Source: JBBSHJ01 sp038253135
Lineage (GTDB): Bacteria; Actinomycetota; Actinomycetes; Mycobacteriales; QHCD01
Length of the DNA stretch: 64,000 bases
Assembly: GCA_038253135.1 (NCBI GenBank)
Contig: JBBSHJ010000001.1
Span: 50,817 to 114,816 of the forward strand
Direction of reading: 5' to 3'
Shown here: positions 42,923-51,019 of the stretch, piece by piece
How the letters are laid out: every line of letters begins with the position of its first letter
Position numbering within the stretch: position 1 is the first letter of the stretch
Notes under the pieces: model-generated
The model's input: only the letters and a program-made list of their open reading frames with translations
Told to the model about the DNA's origin: nothing
Database searches by the model: none
Translations under genes and position numbers: made by a program

Positions 42923-44128
42923 TCACGCGGAAGGTCCGCGCCCCGACCAGCTCCACGCGTAACGGCCGTCGTCGCTGTCGTTGCCGCCTTCCCCGAGCCG
43001 CATCGGCCGGAACGTGTCGATCATGACCGCGAGCTCGTCGAAATAATGCACGCCGATGCTGCGCTCGTAGGCCCCCGGCTGCGGTCCGTGCGAGTGACCA
43101 CCAGGGTGCAGGCTGATCGAACCCGGCCCGATTCCGGATCCCTTGCGGGCCTCGTAATCACCGCCGCAGTAGAACATGATCTCGTCGCTGTCGACATTGG
43201 AGTGGTAATACGGCACGGGAATCGAGAGCGGGTGGTAGTCGACCTTGCGGGGCACGAAATTGCAGATGACGAAATTGATGCCCTCAAAGACCTGATGCAC
43301 CGGCGGGGGTTGATGCACCCGTCCGGTGATCGGCTCGAAATCGGCCACATTGAAGGTGTAGGGATACAAGCAGCCGTCCCAGCCGACCACGTCGAGGGGA
43401 TGATCGGGTAGCACGTGCACCGAGCCGCTGATCCCCGACGGACCGCTTCCCCTGTGCTTGAGATAGACCTCGACATCGTGACCGTCGCCGAGCATTGCCT
43501 CACCAGGGCCGTGCAGGTCGCGCTCGCAGTAGGGCGAGTGCTCCAGCAGCTGCCCGTATTTTGACAGGTATTTCCGGGCCGGCGTGATGTGGCTGTTGGC
43601 CTCGATGCAGTAGGCGCGCAGCGGCTCGTCACCGGTCGGAACCCAGCGATGGGTGGTCGCCCGCGGCAGCAGCACGTAGTCGCCCTGACGCGCGGTCAGG
43701 GCGCCGAAAACGGTCTCGACGGTCGCCGTACCAGTCTCGATGTAGACGCACTCGTCGCCGATCGCGTTGCGGTAGTACGGCGAGGCCGCGCCGGCCACGG
43801 CGTAGGAGATCCGCACATCATCGTTGCCGAGCACCAGCCGCCGCCCGGTGACCACGTCGATGCCGGCCACCCGGGCCCCGGCGAAGAGCTCGTGCAGTCT
43901 CAGGTGTCGCGGCAGCAGCGGCTCGTTCGCAGTGGTGGCCAGGTCGGGCAGATCCCAGGGCCGGGCATCGGCCACGGCCGACGGGATGCTGCGGTGGTAG
44001 AGCAGCGACGAGTCGGCCGAGAATCCCTCCTCGCCCATCAACTCCTCGAAGTAGAGCGTCCCGTCAGCCGCACGATGTTGGGTGTGTCGCTTGGGTGGTA
44101 CGTCGCCGACGCGGCGGTAGTAGGCCAT
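42923..44128 (-). CDS. hmgA: homogentisate 1,2-dioxygenase
   Basis: The 401-residue cupin-type dioxygenase opens the ring of homogentisate. The iron ligands are visible in PYYHSNVDSDEIMFYCGGDY (His and Glu) and ISLHPGGHSHGPQPGAYE (His). The start MAYYRRVGDVPPKRHTQHR is typical of the actinobacterial branch, which is shorter than the 440-residue human type. Eight 17-bp repeats separate it from the upstream hppD gene and include its leader, which may affect its translation or transcription. Confidence 0.95.
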   Translation of the reverse strand: MAYYRRVGDVPPKRHTQHRAADGTLYFEELMGEEGFSADSSLLYHRSIPSAVADARPWDLPDLATTANEPLLPRHLRLHELFAGARVAGIDVVTGRRLVLGNDDVRISYAVAGAASPYYRNAIGDECVYIETGTATVETVFGALTARQGDYVLLPRATTHRWVPTGDEPLRAYCIEANSHITPARKYLSKYGQLLEHSPYCERDLHGPGEAMLGDGHDVEVYLKHRGSGPSGISGSVHVLPDHPLDVVGWDGCLYPYTFNVADFEPITGRVHQPPPVHQVFEGINFVICNFVPRKVDYHPLSIPVPYYHSNVDSDEIMFYCGGDYEARKGSGIGPGSISLHPGGHSHGPQPGAYERSIGVHYFDELAVMIDTFRPMRLGEGGNDSDDGRYAWSWSGRGPSA

Positions 44129-44140
44129 TCTCGGTGCCCC

Positions 44141-44275
44141 TAACTCTGTGCGACCTTTAACTTTGTGCGACCTTTAACTCTGTGCGACCTTTAACTCTGT
44201 GCGACCTTTAACTCTGTGCGACCTCTAACTCTGTGCGACCTTTAACTCTGTGCGACCTCTGTCTCGTGCGACCTC
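44141..44275. repeat. 17-bp tandem repeat, about 8 units
   Basis: The unit TAACTCTGTGCGACCTT is repeated head-to-tail at 44141, 44158, 44175, 44192, 44209, 44226 and 44243, with a degenerate eighth from 44260. Single-base variants (TTT for TCT, CTC for CTT) occur. Read in the direction of the operon, each unit contains AAGGTCGCACAGAGTTA, with a weak Shine-Dalgarno-like AAGG. The array fills nearly the whole gap between hppD and hmgA, and its last unit touches the hppD stop. There are no spacers, so it is not a CRISPR. Confidence 0.95.
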
Positions 44276-45479
44276 AGAGGTTGCCGCGCGCGTCCTGTTC
44301 GTGTTCGAGGGCCCGGAAGAGCGCGCGGAAGTTGCCCTTGCCGAAGCCGAGCGACCCGTGTCGCTCGATGAACTCGAAGAATACCGTGGGCCGGTCGCCG
44401 ATGGGCTTGGTGAATATCTGCAGAAGGTAGCCGTCCTCGTCGCGGTCGACCAGGATGCCGCGCTGCTGCAGCTCTTCGACCGGCACGCGGACGGTCCCGA
44501 TCCGGCGGCGCAGCTCGGGATCCTCGTAATAGGCGTCCGGGGTCGCGAGGAATTCGACGCCGCGAGCGCGCATCTCGTCCACGCTGGCCAGGATGTCGTT
44601 GGTGGCCAGCGCGACGTGCTGTGGTCCCGGGCCCTTGTAGAACTCCAGGTATTCATCGATCTGGCTCCTGCGCTTGCCCGGCGCGGGCTCGTTGAGCGGG
44701 AATTTGACGCGGTGGTTTCCGTTGGCCACCACCTTGCTCATCAGGGCGGAATACTCCGTGGCGATGTCGTCGCCGATGAATTCGGCCATGTTGGTGAAGC
44801 CCATGACGCGCCGATAGAAATCGACCCACTCGTCCATCCGACCCAGCTCGACGTTTCCGACGACGTGGTCGATCGCCTGGAAGAGCCGTTTGTGGCCGTC
44901 GGGCGGGCGTTGCACGGTGGACGAGCGGGCGACGTACCCCGGCAGGAAAGGTCCGTCGTAGCGCGAGCGGTCGACCAGCGTGTGCCGGGTGACGCCGTAG
45001 GCCGCGATGCTCCCGATCCGGACCGTGCCGTGCGCGTCGGTGAGGTCGTGCGCGTCCTCGAGCACGGTCGCGCCGACCGTGCGGGCATGGGCGAGGCACC
45101 GGTCGACGTCGGACACCTGCAGCGAGATGTCGGCGATGCCGTCGCCGTGGGCCGCGTGCCGCGTCACCAGCGGGCTGGCCGGGTCGACGGCGCCCTCGAA
45201 CACGAAGCGCACGGCACCGGCGGACAGCACGTAGGAGTGGTGGTCGCGCTGCCCGGTCGGCGGGCCGGCGTAGGCCACGAGGTCCATCCCGTAGGCGAGC
45301 TGGAACAACAGGGCCGACTGGGTGGCGTTGCCGGCGGTCCACCGCAGCGAGTCCCAGCCGATGATCGGGAACGGGTCGCGGGTGGCGTCGTACTCCACCA
45401 GACCGACGAGATCCCGGAGCTGCTCGACGCTGAGGTGGGCGAGTCGTTCCTGGTCGGTCAGATCGGACAAGATGCTCAT
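44274..45479 (-). CDS. hppD: 4-hydroxyphenylpyruvate dioxygenase
   Basis: The 401-residue enzyme converts 4-hydroxyphenylpyruvate to homogentisate. It has two VOC-type domains. The C-terminal one carries the 2-His-1-Glu iron site: QAIDHVVGNV, GPGPQHVALAT and VFFEFIERHGS. GKGNFRALFRALE is the usual gating helix. ATG 45479 follows GGAGGT. It is the first gene of the homogentisate operon and diverges from an Lrp/AsnC regulator. Confidence 0.95.
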   Translation of the reverse strand: MSILSDLTDQERLAHLSVEQLRDLVGLVEYDATRDPFPIIGWDSLRWTAGNATQSALLFQLAYGMDLVAYAGPPTGQRDHHSYVLSAGAVRFVFEGAVDPASPLVTRHAAHGDGIADISLQVSDVDRCLAHARTVGATVLEDAHDLTDAHGTVRIGSIAAYGVTRHTLVDRSRYDGPFLPGYVARSSTVQRPPDGHKRLFQAIDHVVGNVELGRMDEWVDFYRRVMGFTNMAEFIGDDIATEYSALMSKVVANGNHRVKFPLNEPAPGKRRSQIDEYLEFYKGPGPQHVALATNDILASVDEMRARGVEFLATPDAYYEDPELRRRIGTVRVPVEELQQRGILVDRDEDGYLLQIFTKPIGDRPTVFFEFIERHGSLGFGKGNFRALFRALEHEQDARGNL

Positions 45480-45672
45480 GGCCACCTCCGGCCCGCCGTC
45501 CGCCGGTCCCCTCGACCGGCGGACGGGGTGTGACGTCACAAGTTGACTCCGAGGCCGGCAGCGTCACAATCGGGGTAGTATCCGCTGGTCATTCTGCTTA
45601 ATCTGGGCAGCGCATCGCCGTTTCCGCAGAGCAGATTGTCCAGTTCTGGTGAGCCGGTCGAGGAGGTACGAC

Positions 45673-46236
45673 GTGCCGTCGAAACCGCTCGATCGGCTCG
45701 ACGTCCGGTTGCTGGCGCTGATCGACGCCCACCCACGGGCGGGCGTGCTGGAGCTGTCCCGGCTGGCCGGTGTGGCGCGGGCGACCGTGACGGCGCGGAT
45801 GCAGCGCTGGCAGGCAATCGGGATCGTCCGCGGCTACGGCCCGCACGTCGACGTCGAGGCCGCCGGCTTTCCGGTGCAGGCGTTCGCGACCCTGGAGATC
45901 AGCCAGGGCCGGCTCGGCGAGGTGCGGGATCTGCTCGACGCGATGCCGGGCGTGCTCGAGGCCTACGCGACCACGGGGTCGGCCGACGTCGTGTGCCGGC
46001 TCGCGGCGGCGTCCAACGACACGCTGCAGAGCATGCTGATCGAGCTCAACCGGGCCGACGCGATCAGGCGCACGACGTCCGTCGTGATCTTGTCGCTGCT
46101 GGTGCCGCCGCGCGCCATCCCGTTGCTGGCATCCGGCGTCGGACCGACGTCGGAACGAGCACCCGAGCAGAAATATCGAGCGGGACGATCGAGGCGCGCG
46201 GCGACTGAGGAGGTCGCGCGAAGGACGCACTGTTAG
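45673..46236 (+). CDS. Lrp/AsnC-family regulator, probable controller of the homogentisate operon
   Basis: The 187-residue regulator has the AsnC HTH (LDRLDVRLLALIDAHPRAGV, LSRLAGVARATVTARMQRWQ) and a RAM domain (VQAFATLEISQGRLGEVRDL, YATTGSADVVCRLAA). GTG 45673 follows GAGGAGGT at five bases. It diverges from hppD over 193 bp that include TGACGTCA and two similar motifs (AATCTGGGCAG, AGATTGTCCAG), so it probably responds to tyrosine, phenylalanine or a derivative. Its last 30 residues are encoded by a diverged copy of the genomic repeat found at 16.4 kb, an unusual added tail. Confidence 0.9.
   Translation: MPSKPLDRLDVRLLALIDAHPRAGVLELSRLAGVARATVTARMQRWQAIGIVRGYGPHVDVEAAGFPVQAFATLEISQGRLGEVRDLLDAMPGVLEAYATTGSADVVCRLAAASNDTLQSMLIELNRADAIRRTTSVVILSLLVPPRAIPLLASGVGPTSERAPEQKYRAGRSRRAATEEVARRTHC
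46191..46220. repeat. dispersed copy of the 16.4-kb repeat core
   Basis: These 30 bases (beginning GAGGCGCGCGGCGACTGAGG) differ at only four positions from 16460-16489 and 16540-16569. The preceding 40 bases (ACGTCGGAACGAGCACCCGA onward) are a looser match to the earlier part of the 80-bp unit. This copy is translated as the C-terminal tail of the Lrp-type regulator. Confidence 0.75.
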
Positions 46237-46739
46237 CGGCGCTCGAGGATCCCGCGCACGAAGGCGGCCTGCGCGGCGTGGGCGACGTCGTCGTCGATCA
46301 CGCTGATCAGGCGAACGCCGAGCGTGACCGGGGGATCCCAGCCTGGGTCCACGACGCGATCGAGATCGGCGTCGGTCAGCGTCTGGAGGTAATCGTGCGT
46401 GCGCTGATGGACCGCGTCGTAGTAGCCGGTGAGCAGCTCGGGCGCGACGGTGACCTTGGCGACCTCCGCCGGCGAGTGGCCGTAACCCGTGGCGCCGGTA
46501 TCGAACGGCAACGCGAACCGTTCGACCCAGCCGCCGTGGGTCCATTCCTGCTCGGCACCCGCGACGTCGCTCACGTGATCGTCCTGGACGCGGGTCAGGT
46601 GCCAGACCAGCCAGGCGATGGAATTGGCGCCGGGGTCGACGCGGGCCTCGAGCAACTCGGCCGTGAGCCCGTCGACGACGGCGTGCACCACGCCGCCGAT
46701 CCGTCCGTATCCGTCAGCGAGCAGTTCGATGCTGTTCAT
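46233..46739 (-). CDS. DinB/DUF664-family protein
   Basis: The 168-residue four-helix protein has the metal-site histidines of the DinB/DUF664 group: SIAWLVWHLTRVQDDHVSDV, and a last helix with VIDDDVAHAAQAAF. EWTHGGWVERFALPFD and YGHSPAEVA are typical. Actinobacterial members are often mycothiol-dependent transferases or isomerases; the substrate here is unknown. Its stop codon overlaps that of the convergent Lrp-type regulator. ATG 46739 is used. Confidence 0.87.
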   Translation of the reverse strand: MNSIELLADGYGRIGGVVHAVVDGLTAELLEARVDPGANSIAWLVWHLTRVQDDHVSDVAGAEQEWTHGGWVERFALPFDTGATGYGHSPAEVAKVTVAPELLTGYYDAVHQRTHDYLQTLTDADLDRVVDPGWDPPVTLGVRLISVIDDDVAHAAQAAFVRGILERR

Positions 46740-46783
46740 CGCGTCCTTTCCGATGCCGACGGCGTACCCGCCTGCACCGCCCT

Positions 46784-46823
46784 GATCGTGGAGTGCGCTC
46801 GAATGCGACCGCACTCCACGATC
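46784..46823 (-). terminator. perfect 14-bp inverted repeat downstream of katA
   Basis: Arms GATCGTGGAGTGCG (46784-46797) and CGCACTCCACGATC (46810-46823) enclose a 12-base loop. It begins ten bases past the katA stop and lies between katA and the DinB gene, so it most likely ends the fur-katA transcript. There is no U-tract, as is usual in actinobacteria. Confidence 0.65.
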
Positions 46824-46832
46824 GCGAACGGG

Positions 46833-48356
46833 TCAGGCCTTGTCCTGCATGGTTGACCGGGCCGGATTGCCCTGCTCACCGGCCTTGGGGTCCTTCTCAT
46901 TCGCCTTGGCGCGGACACCGGCTTCGATGCGGTCGCCCAGACCCTTGTCCACGTTGCGCCAGTATTCAAAGGCACGGTTGAGGACCATCTCGCTGACCCC
47001 GTTGAGCAGGTGGCCGACGATATTGTTGACAAGGCGCTCGCGGGCGGCGTCGTCGAGGACCTCACGGACCATCGTGCCGGCCTGGCCCCAATCGTCGTCC
47101 TCGGCCCGCAGCGTGTACGCCGTGCGCACCATCTCGCCGTCGGAGTACCAACGACCACCGTCGTCGGTGCGCTCGGGGTCGGCCTTCGGACCGCCGTAGG
47201 AATTCGGTGCGTAGACGGGGTCGGTGACGTTCTGCACCCGCATCGCGCCGTCCTTGGAGTAGCTGTGCACCGGCGATTTCGGGGAATTCACCGGGATCTG
47301 CCGGTAATTCCCGCCGAGCCGCGCACGGTGCGCGTCGGAGTAGCTGAATCCCCGTGCGAGCAGCATCTTATCCGGTGACAGCCCGGTCCCGGCCACGAGG
47401 TTATTCGGCTCGAACGCGGCTTGCTCCATCTCGGTGTGGTAGTCGGTAACGTTGCGATTGAGCGTCAACCGGCCGACCTCCTGCAGCGGATAGTCGCTGT
47501 GTGGCCAGACCTTGGTCAGGTCGAACGGGTTGAACCGGTAGGTCTTGGCGTCGTCGAACGGCATGATTTGCATCTTCAGCGTCCAGCTCGGGAACTCCCC
47601 GGCCTGGATGTGTTCGTACAGGTCGCGCTGGTGGTAGTCGGTGTCGACCGAGGCCATCTGATCGCCCTCGTCCTGGGTGAAGAATTCGACGCCCTGATCG
47701 GTCTTGAAGTGGTACTTCACCCAGAACCGCTCACCCTGGGCGTTGATCCACATGTAGGTGTGGCTGGAGTAGCCGTTCATGTGCCGCCAGGTCCGCGGGA
47801 TTCCACGGTCGCCCATCAACCAGGTCACCTGATGCGCCGACTCCGGTGAGAGCGTCCAAAAATCCCACTGCATGTCGTGGTCGCGCAGGTTGTTCGCCAC
47901 AAGCCGCTTCTGTGAGCGGATGAAATGCTGGAACTTCATCGGGTCCTTCATGAAGAACACCGGCGTGTTGTTGCCGACGATGTCGAGGTTGCCTTCGCTG
48001 GTGTAGAACTTCAGGGCAAATCCGCGCGGATCGCGCCACGTGTCCGGGCTGCCCCGCTCGCCGGCGACGGTCGAGAACCGAGCCAGGACGCCGGTCCTTG
48101 CGCCGGGCTGGAAGACCGCCGCACGGGTGAAGGCGCTGACGTCCTGGCTCACCTCGAAGGTGCCGAACGCACCTCCGCCCTTTGCGTGCGGCTGGCGCTC
48201 CGGGATGCGCTCGCGGTTGAAATTCGCCATCTGCTCGATCAGGTAGTGATCCTGGAGCAGCAGCGGGCCGTCCGGCCCCACCGACAGCGAGTGCTCGTCA
48301 CTGGCGACGGGAACACCGGCGTCCGTGGTGGTCGGCCGAGATTCTTGTGCAGTCAT
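46833..48356 (-). CDS. katA: monofunctional heme catalase
   Basis: The 507-residue catalase removes hydrogen peroxide. PHAKGGGAFGTFEVS carries the distal His, VGNNTPVFFMKDPMKFQHFI the distal Asn, and RGFSYSDAHRARLGGNY the proximal heme Tyr with its Arg. The length is that of small-subunit catalases. AAGGAG lies seven bases before ATG 48356, which also overlaps the fur stop codon (ATGA). Its expression therefore follows that of the fur-family gene. Confidence 0.95.
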   Translation of the reverse strand: MTAQESRPTTTDAGVPVASDEHSLSVGPDGPLLLQDHYLIEQMANFNRERIPERQPHAKGGGAFGTFEVSQDVSAFTRAAVFQPGARTGVLARFSTVAGERGSPDTWRDPRGFALKFYTSEGNLDIVGNNTPVFFMKDPMKFQHFIRSQKRLVANNLRDHDMQWDFWTLSPESAHQVTWLMGDRGIPRTWRHMNGYSSHTYMWINAQGERFWVKYHFKTDQGVEFFTQDEGDQMASVDTDYHQRDLYEHIQAGEFPSWTLKMQIMPFDDAKTYRFNPFDLTKVWPHSDYPLQEVGRLTLNRNVTDYHTEMEQAAFEPNNLVAGTGLSPDKMLLARGFSYSDAHRARLGGNYRQIPVNSPKSPVHSYSKDGAMRVQNVTDPVYAPNSYGGPKADPERTDDGGRWYSDGEMVRTAYTLRAEDDDWGQAGTMVREVLDDAARERLVNNIVGHLLNGVSEMVLNRAFEYWRNVDKGLGDRIEAGVRAKANEKDPKAGEQGNPARSTMQDKA

Positions 48357-48802
48357 ACCGGACTCCTTACATCGGGCGACGGCTGTTGAGACGGTTGGCA
48401 GTTGGGGCACAGGCCCCAGAAGACGACTTCGGCCTCGTCGAGCGCGTAGCCGGCGTCATCGCTCGGGGTGAGGCACGGGCGCACCCTGGTGGCGCAGTCG
48501 ACGTCGGTCATGCGCCCGCAGGCGCGGCAGACCAAGTGATGGTGGTTGTCCCCCGTCCGGGTCTCGAACCGCGCCGGCGACCCCGCCGGCTCGATCCGCC
48601 GCACGAGTCCCGCGCGCACACACGCGGCGAGCACGTCGTACACGGCCTGGGTCGAAACCCTGCCCAGCCTGGCACGGACCTCCCGGCCCACCACGTCGGC
48701 GGTGGAATGCGGGTGCTCGAGGAGAACGTCCAGGACCGCGACACGGGGCCTCGTCACGCGCAGACCCGCCTCCCGCAGCGTGTCTTCGGACGAGGAAACC
48801 AT
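48353..48802 (-). CDS. Fur-family (FurA/PerR-like) regulator
   Basis: The 149-residue regulator has the Fur winged helix (LREAGLRVTRPRVAVLDVLL, VSTQAVYDVLAACVRAGLVR) and a dimerisation domain with the HHH metal site (TGDNHHHLVCRACG) and two CxxC zinc pairs (CRAC and CPNC). ATG 48802 is chosen because a -35/-10 pair places the transcript start at this codon. Gene order and coupling to katA match the FurA/CatR systems of actinobacteria, in which oxidised repressor leaves its own promoter and both genes are induced. Confidence 0.9.
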   Translation of the reverse strand: MVSSSEDTLREAGLRVTRPRVAVLDVLLEHPHSTADVVGREVRARLGRVSTQAVYDVLAACVRAGLVRRIEPAGSPARFETRTGDNHHHLVCRACGRMTDVDCATRVRPCLTPSDDAGYALDEAEVVFWGLCPNCQPSQQPSPDVRSPV

Positions 48803-48809
48803 CGTCCCC

Positions 48810-48843
48810 AACATTGCACCGTCTCTGGAACGAGTCAAGAGAC
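48810..48843 (-). promoter_or_regulatory. fur-katA promoter with overlapping inverted repeat
   Basis: On the minus strand, TTGACT (48838-48833) and AATGTT (48815-48810) are separated by exactly 17 bases. ATG 48802 follows the -10 box after seven bases, the geometry of a leaderless transcript. The arms GTCTCT (48821-48826) and AGAGAC (48838-48843) form an inverted repeat that covers the spacer and touches the -35 box, a suitable place for autorepression by the Fur protein. Confidence 0.6.
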
Positions 48844-48905
48844 CGTCCGGTGGTGGTGGTGCCAACGCCTAGTGTGGAAGAAAACGCCACGAAGGGACGT
48901 CCGCG

Positions 48906-49202
48906 ATGACCGTCGATAGAGGGCTGCTGGCCATGCTCGAGGCCAAGGCGGGCAAGGGCGACGAGCTCGCCGATTTTCTCCGGCAGGGTCGAGAGCTGGC
49001 CGTCGCCGAGACCGGCACCGTGACCTGGTACGCCTTCAGGCTGAGCGAGACGACGTACGGCATCTTCGACACGTTCGAGGGCGAGGACGGCCGGCAGGCT
49101 CATCTCGATGGATCGATCCCAGCGGCGCTCGGCCAGGTCGGACCGGACCTCCTGGCCAGCGATCCGGACATCCGCCCGGCGGACATTCTCGCGGTGAAAT
49201 GA
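48906..49202 (+). CDS. antibiotic-biosynthesis-monooxygenase-like (ABM) protein
   Basis: The 98-residue protein has the dimeric ferredoxin-like ABM fold: LLAMLEAKAGKGDELADFLR, ETGTVTWYAFRLSETTYGIF and DTFEGEDGRQAHLDG. These small proteins act as quinol monooxygenases, heme-degrading enzymes or anthrone oxygenases. AAGGGACG precedes ATG 48906. It is divergent from fur-katA and may share their oxidative signal. Confidence 0.82.
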   Translation: MTVDRGLLAMLEAKAGKGDELADFLRQGRELAVAETGTVTWYAFRLSETTYGIFDTFEGEDGRQAHLDGSIPAALGQVGPDLLASDPDIRPADILAVK

Positions 49203-49243
49203 CGGTGACCCGCCTCATCAGGTGATGCGAAGGAGTCGTGTCC

Positions 49244-49504
49244 ATGTTCGACAAGAAGGCCAACCTCGCCGTGCAAGAGGCCTTCGGTGAAGCAGTCAAC
49301 AACGGCAATCTTGACGCGCTCAACGATCTGGTCGCGCCGGACTCCGTCGACCATGACCCCGCTCCCGGGCAGGGACCTGGGCCACAGGGCTACCGCGACC
49401 TGTTCAGCGAGATGCGCAGCGCGTTTCCCGACCTGCACGTCGAGGTCGAGCACCGCAGTGACCGGCTCGGCATCATGACCCAGCTCGGATTCGTCGACAC
49501 ATGA
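49244..49504 (+). CDS. SnoaL-like protein with an internal deletion
   Basis: The 86-residue product starts like a SnoaL-type ester cyclase or steroid-isomerase-like protein (NLAVQEAFGEAVNNGNLDAL, APDSVDHDPAPGQGPG, YRDLFSEMRSAFPDLHVEVE). It then jumps from HRSD to DRLGIMTQLGFVDT, the usual extreme C-terminus. About 45 central residues, which form half of the cone-shaped pocket, are absent, yet the frame is kept. GAAGGAG precedes ATG 49244. The stop overlaps the start of the next gene (ATGA), so translation may be kept for coupling. Confidence 0.65.
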   Translation: MFDKKANLAVQEAFGEAVNNGNLDALNDLVAPDSVDHDPAPGQGPGPQGYRDLFSEMRSAFPDLHVEVEHRSDRLGIMTQLGFVDT

Positions 49505-49980
49505 GTCGCCGCGGGCACATCTGGCGCGGGCTCGCTGGTGGCCTCGCCGCGGGTGCAGCTGGGACGACGGCCCTCAACGGCGTGACCTACCTGGACATGG
49601 CCGTTCGCGGGCGACCTATCAGCAGCACACCCGAAGACACCGCCGAGAAACTCGCCGCACTCGCCGGTATCGAGATTCCCGGTGAGGAGGAGACGCGCAA
49701 CAATCGCCTCGCCGGCCTCGGTCCACTGACCGGCATCGCTTCCGGCCTCGGTGTCGGGGCCGCACTCGGATTGTCGCGAGCACTCGGTCTTCGGCCGAGG
49801 CTGCTCATCGCCGGCGTTCTCGCCGCCGCCGGTGCGATGGCCGGCACGGACGCGCCCATGGCTGCGCTCGGTGTAACCGATCCCGGGAGCTGGGACGCGA
49901 AAGGATGGCTCACCGACGCGATACCCCACCTGGTCTACGGGCTGGTCACCGCCGCGGTCGTTGAGCGCCTCGAACGGTGA
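49501..49980 (+). CDS. conserved membrane protein, unknown function
   Basis: The 159-residue protein has hydrophobic segments at the start (IWRGLAGGLAAGAAGTTALN), in the middle (LTGIASGLGVGAALGL, LLIAGVLAAAGAMAG) and at the end (IPHLVYGLVTAAVVERL). A soluble Glu-rich loop contains TPEDTAEKLAALAGIEIPG. Similar proteins occur in many actinobacteria without assigned function. It is coupled to the shortened SnoaL-like gene by an ATGA overlap. Confidence 0.75.
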   Translation: MSRRGHIWRGLAGGLAAGAAGTTALNGVTYLDMAVRGRPISSTPEDTAEKLAALAGIEIPGEEETRNNRLAGLGPLTGIASGLGVGAALGLSRALGLRPRLLIAGVLAAAGAMAGTDAPMAALGVTDPGSWDAKGWLTDAIPHLVYGLVTAAVVERLER

Positions 49981-50130
49981 CGGACCGGCCGGCCAGACGC
50001 GGGTTGCGGTTCGGCCGCCGGAAGCGGACAGTCAGACGTGTCGCGGGTTACCCCGTGCACCGGACGGTGCGCCATCCACGGTGCTAGGCCACACGCTCCG
50101 CCGCACTGGTGCCGGCCAGGACGGCACTCG

Positions 50131-50874
50131 GTGGAGGTTACGAGCGGCGAGTCGGCGTACCCCGATAGCGATGCTCGGGTCGAGTTCTTCGAGCTTGTGC
50201 TGAGCACCGAGAGTATCGAGGATTTCCTGGCCGAGTTGGTGACAACGGCCGCGGCCACCGTCGATGACAACCTCTCGGCGGCGATCACGACCCGCCGCGA
50301 CCGCCGCCCAATTACCGTCGCGGCCAGCGACGCGTTCGCCAATGACCTGGATGAAGTGCAGTACGCCAACGGCTTCGGGCCGTGCCTGCGCGCGATGGAC
50401 ACCGGCACCAGGGTCGAGATCACCAACCTCGCCGACGAACTCGAGCAGTGGGGGGTCTACGGCAGCCACGCGTTGGCCCACGGCTTGGCCGCGTGCATCT
50501 CGACGCCCATGGTCTGCGGCGGCCGAGTCTGGGGAGCGCTGAACCTGTACTCACCGCTGCCGGAATTGTTCACAGCCGACGACCGGGTCCGGGCCGACAC
50601 GATCGCCACTCAGGCCGCGACCGCCTACGCCATCGCCGACCGGATCGCCCAGCAGAACGAACGCGCCGGGAACCTCAACGCCGCGCTGAGCTCGAGGGCG
50701 GTGATCGACCAGGCCATCGGCATCATCATGGGCGCCCAGCACTGCGGCGCCGACGCCGCGTTCACCGTCCTACGCAGCGCCTCACAGCACCGCAACCTCA
50801 AACTTCGCGACATCGCCGCCCGCATCGTCGCCGACACCGTCCGGACCGTTTCCCCGCCCCCGGCGGTGCCCTGA
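50131..50874 (+). CDS. GAF-ANTAR RNA-binding antiterminator
   Basis: The 247-residue protein has a GAF sensor domain (about residues 20-165, FGPCLRAMDTGTRVEITNLA, GRVWGALNLYSPLPELF) and a C-terminal ANTAR domain (SRAVIDQAIGIIMGAQHCGA, then DAAFTVLRSASQHRNLKLRDIA). ANTAR proteins bind paired hairpins in nascent RNA and prevent termination. The GTG at 50131 is chosen because the earlier frame (His/Pro/Cys-rich) is not family-like. No dual-hairpin target was recognised in the window. Confidence 0.87.
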   Translation: MEVTSGESAYPDSDARVEFFELVLSTESIEDFLAELVTTAAATVDDNLSAAITTRRDRRPITVAASDAFANDLDEVQYANGFGPCLRAMDTGTRVEITNLADELEQWGVYGSHALAHGLAACISTPMVCGGRVWGALNLYSPLPELFTADDRVRADTIATQAATAYAIADRIAQQNERAGNLNAALSSRAVIDQAIGIIMGAQHCGADAAFTVLRSASQHRNLKLRDIAARIVADTVRTVSPPPAVP

Positions 50875-51019
50875 CCAAGCCCGCCCTCGAAGGCGAGCAC
50901 GACGTATCTCTCGCCCTGGCCTTGCCGCGGCCGGCGGGCGAGACTAGGTTGGGCGGCGTCGAAGCGTTCGACCACGTGCGCCGAGTCTCCATCTTGGGAT
51001 ATGCACGTGGAGGACACCC

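Noticed and set aside
44141..44275. Possible CRISPR array in the hppD-hmgA gap
   Set aside because: The 17-bp units are head-to-tail with no unique spacers, are too short for CRISPR repeats, and no cas gene is near.
49981..50130. An N-terminal extension of the GAF-ANTAR protein from 50038
   Set aside because: The added residues are rich in His, Pro and Cys without fold or homology, and the downstream GTG at 50131 begins family-like sequence.
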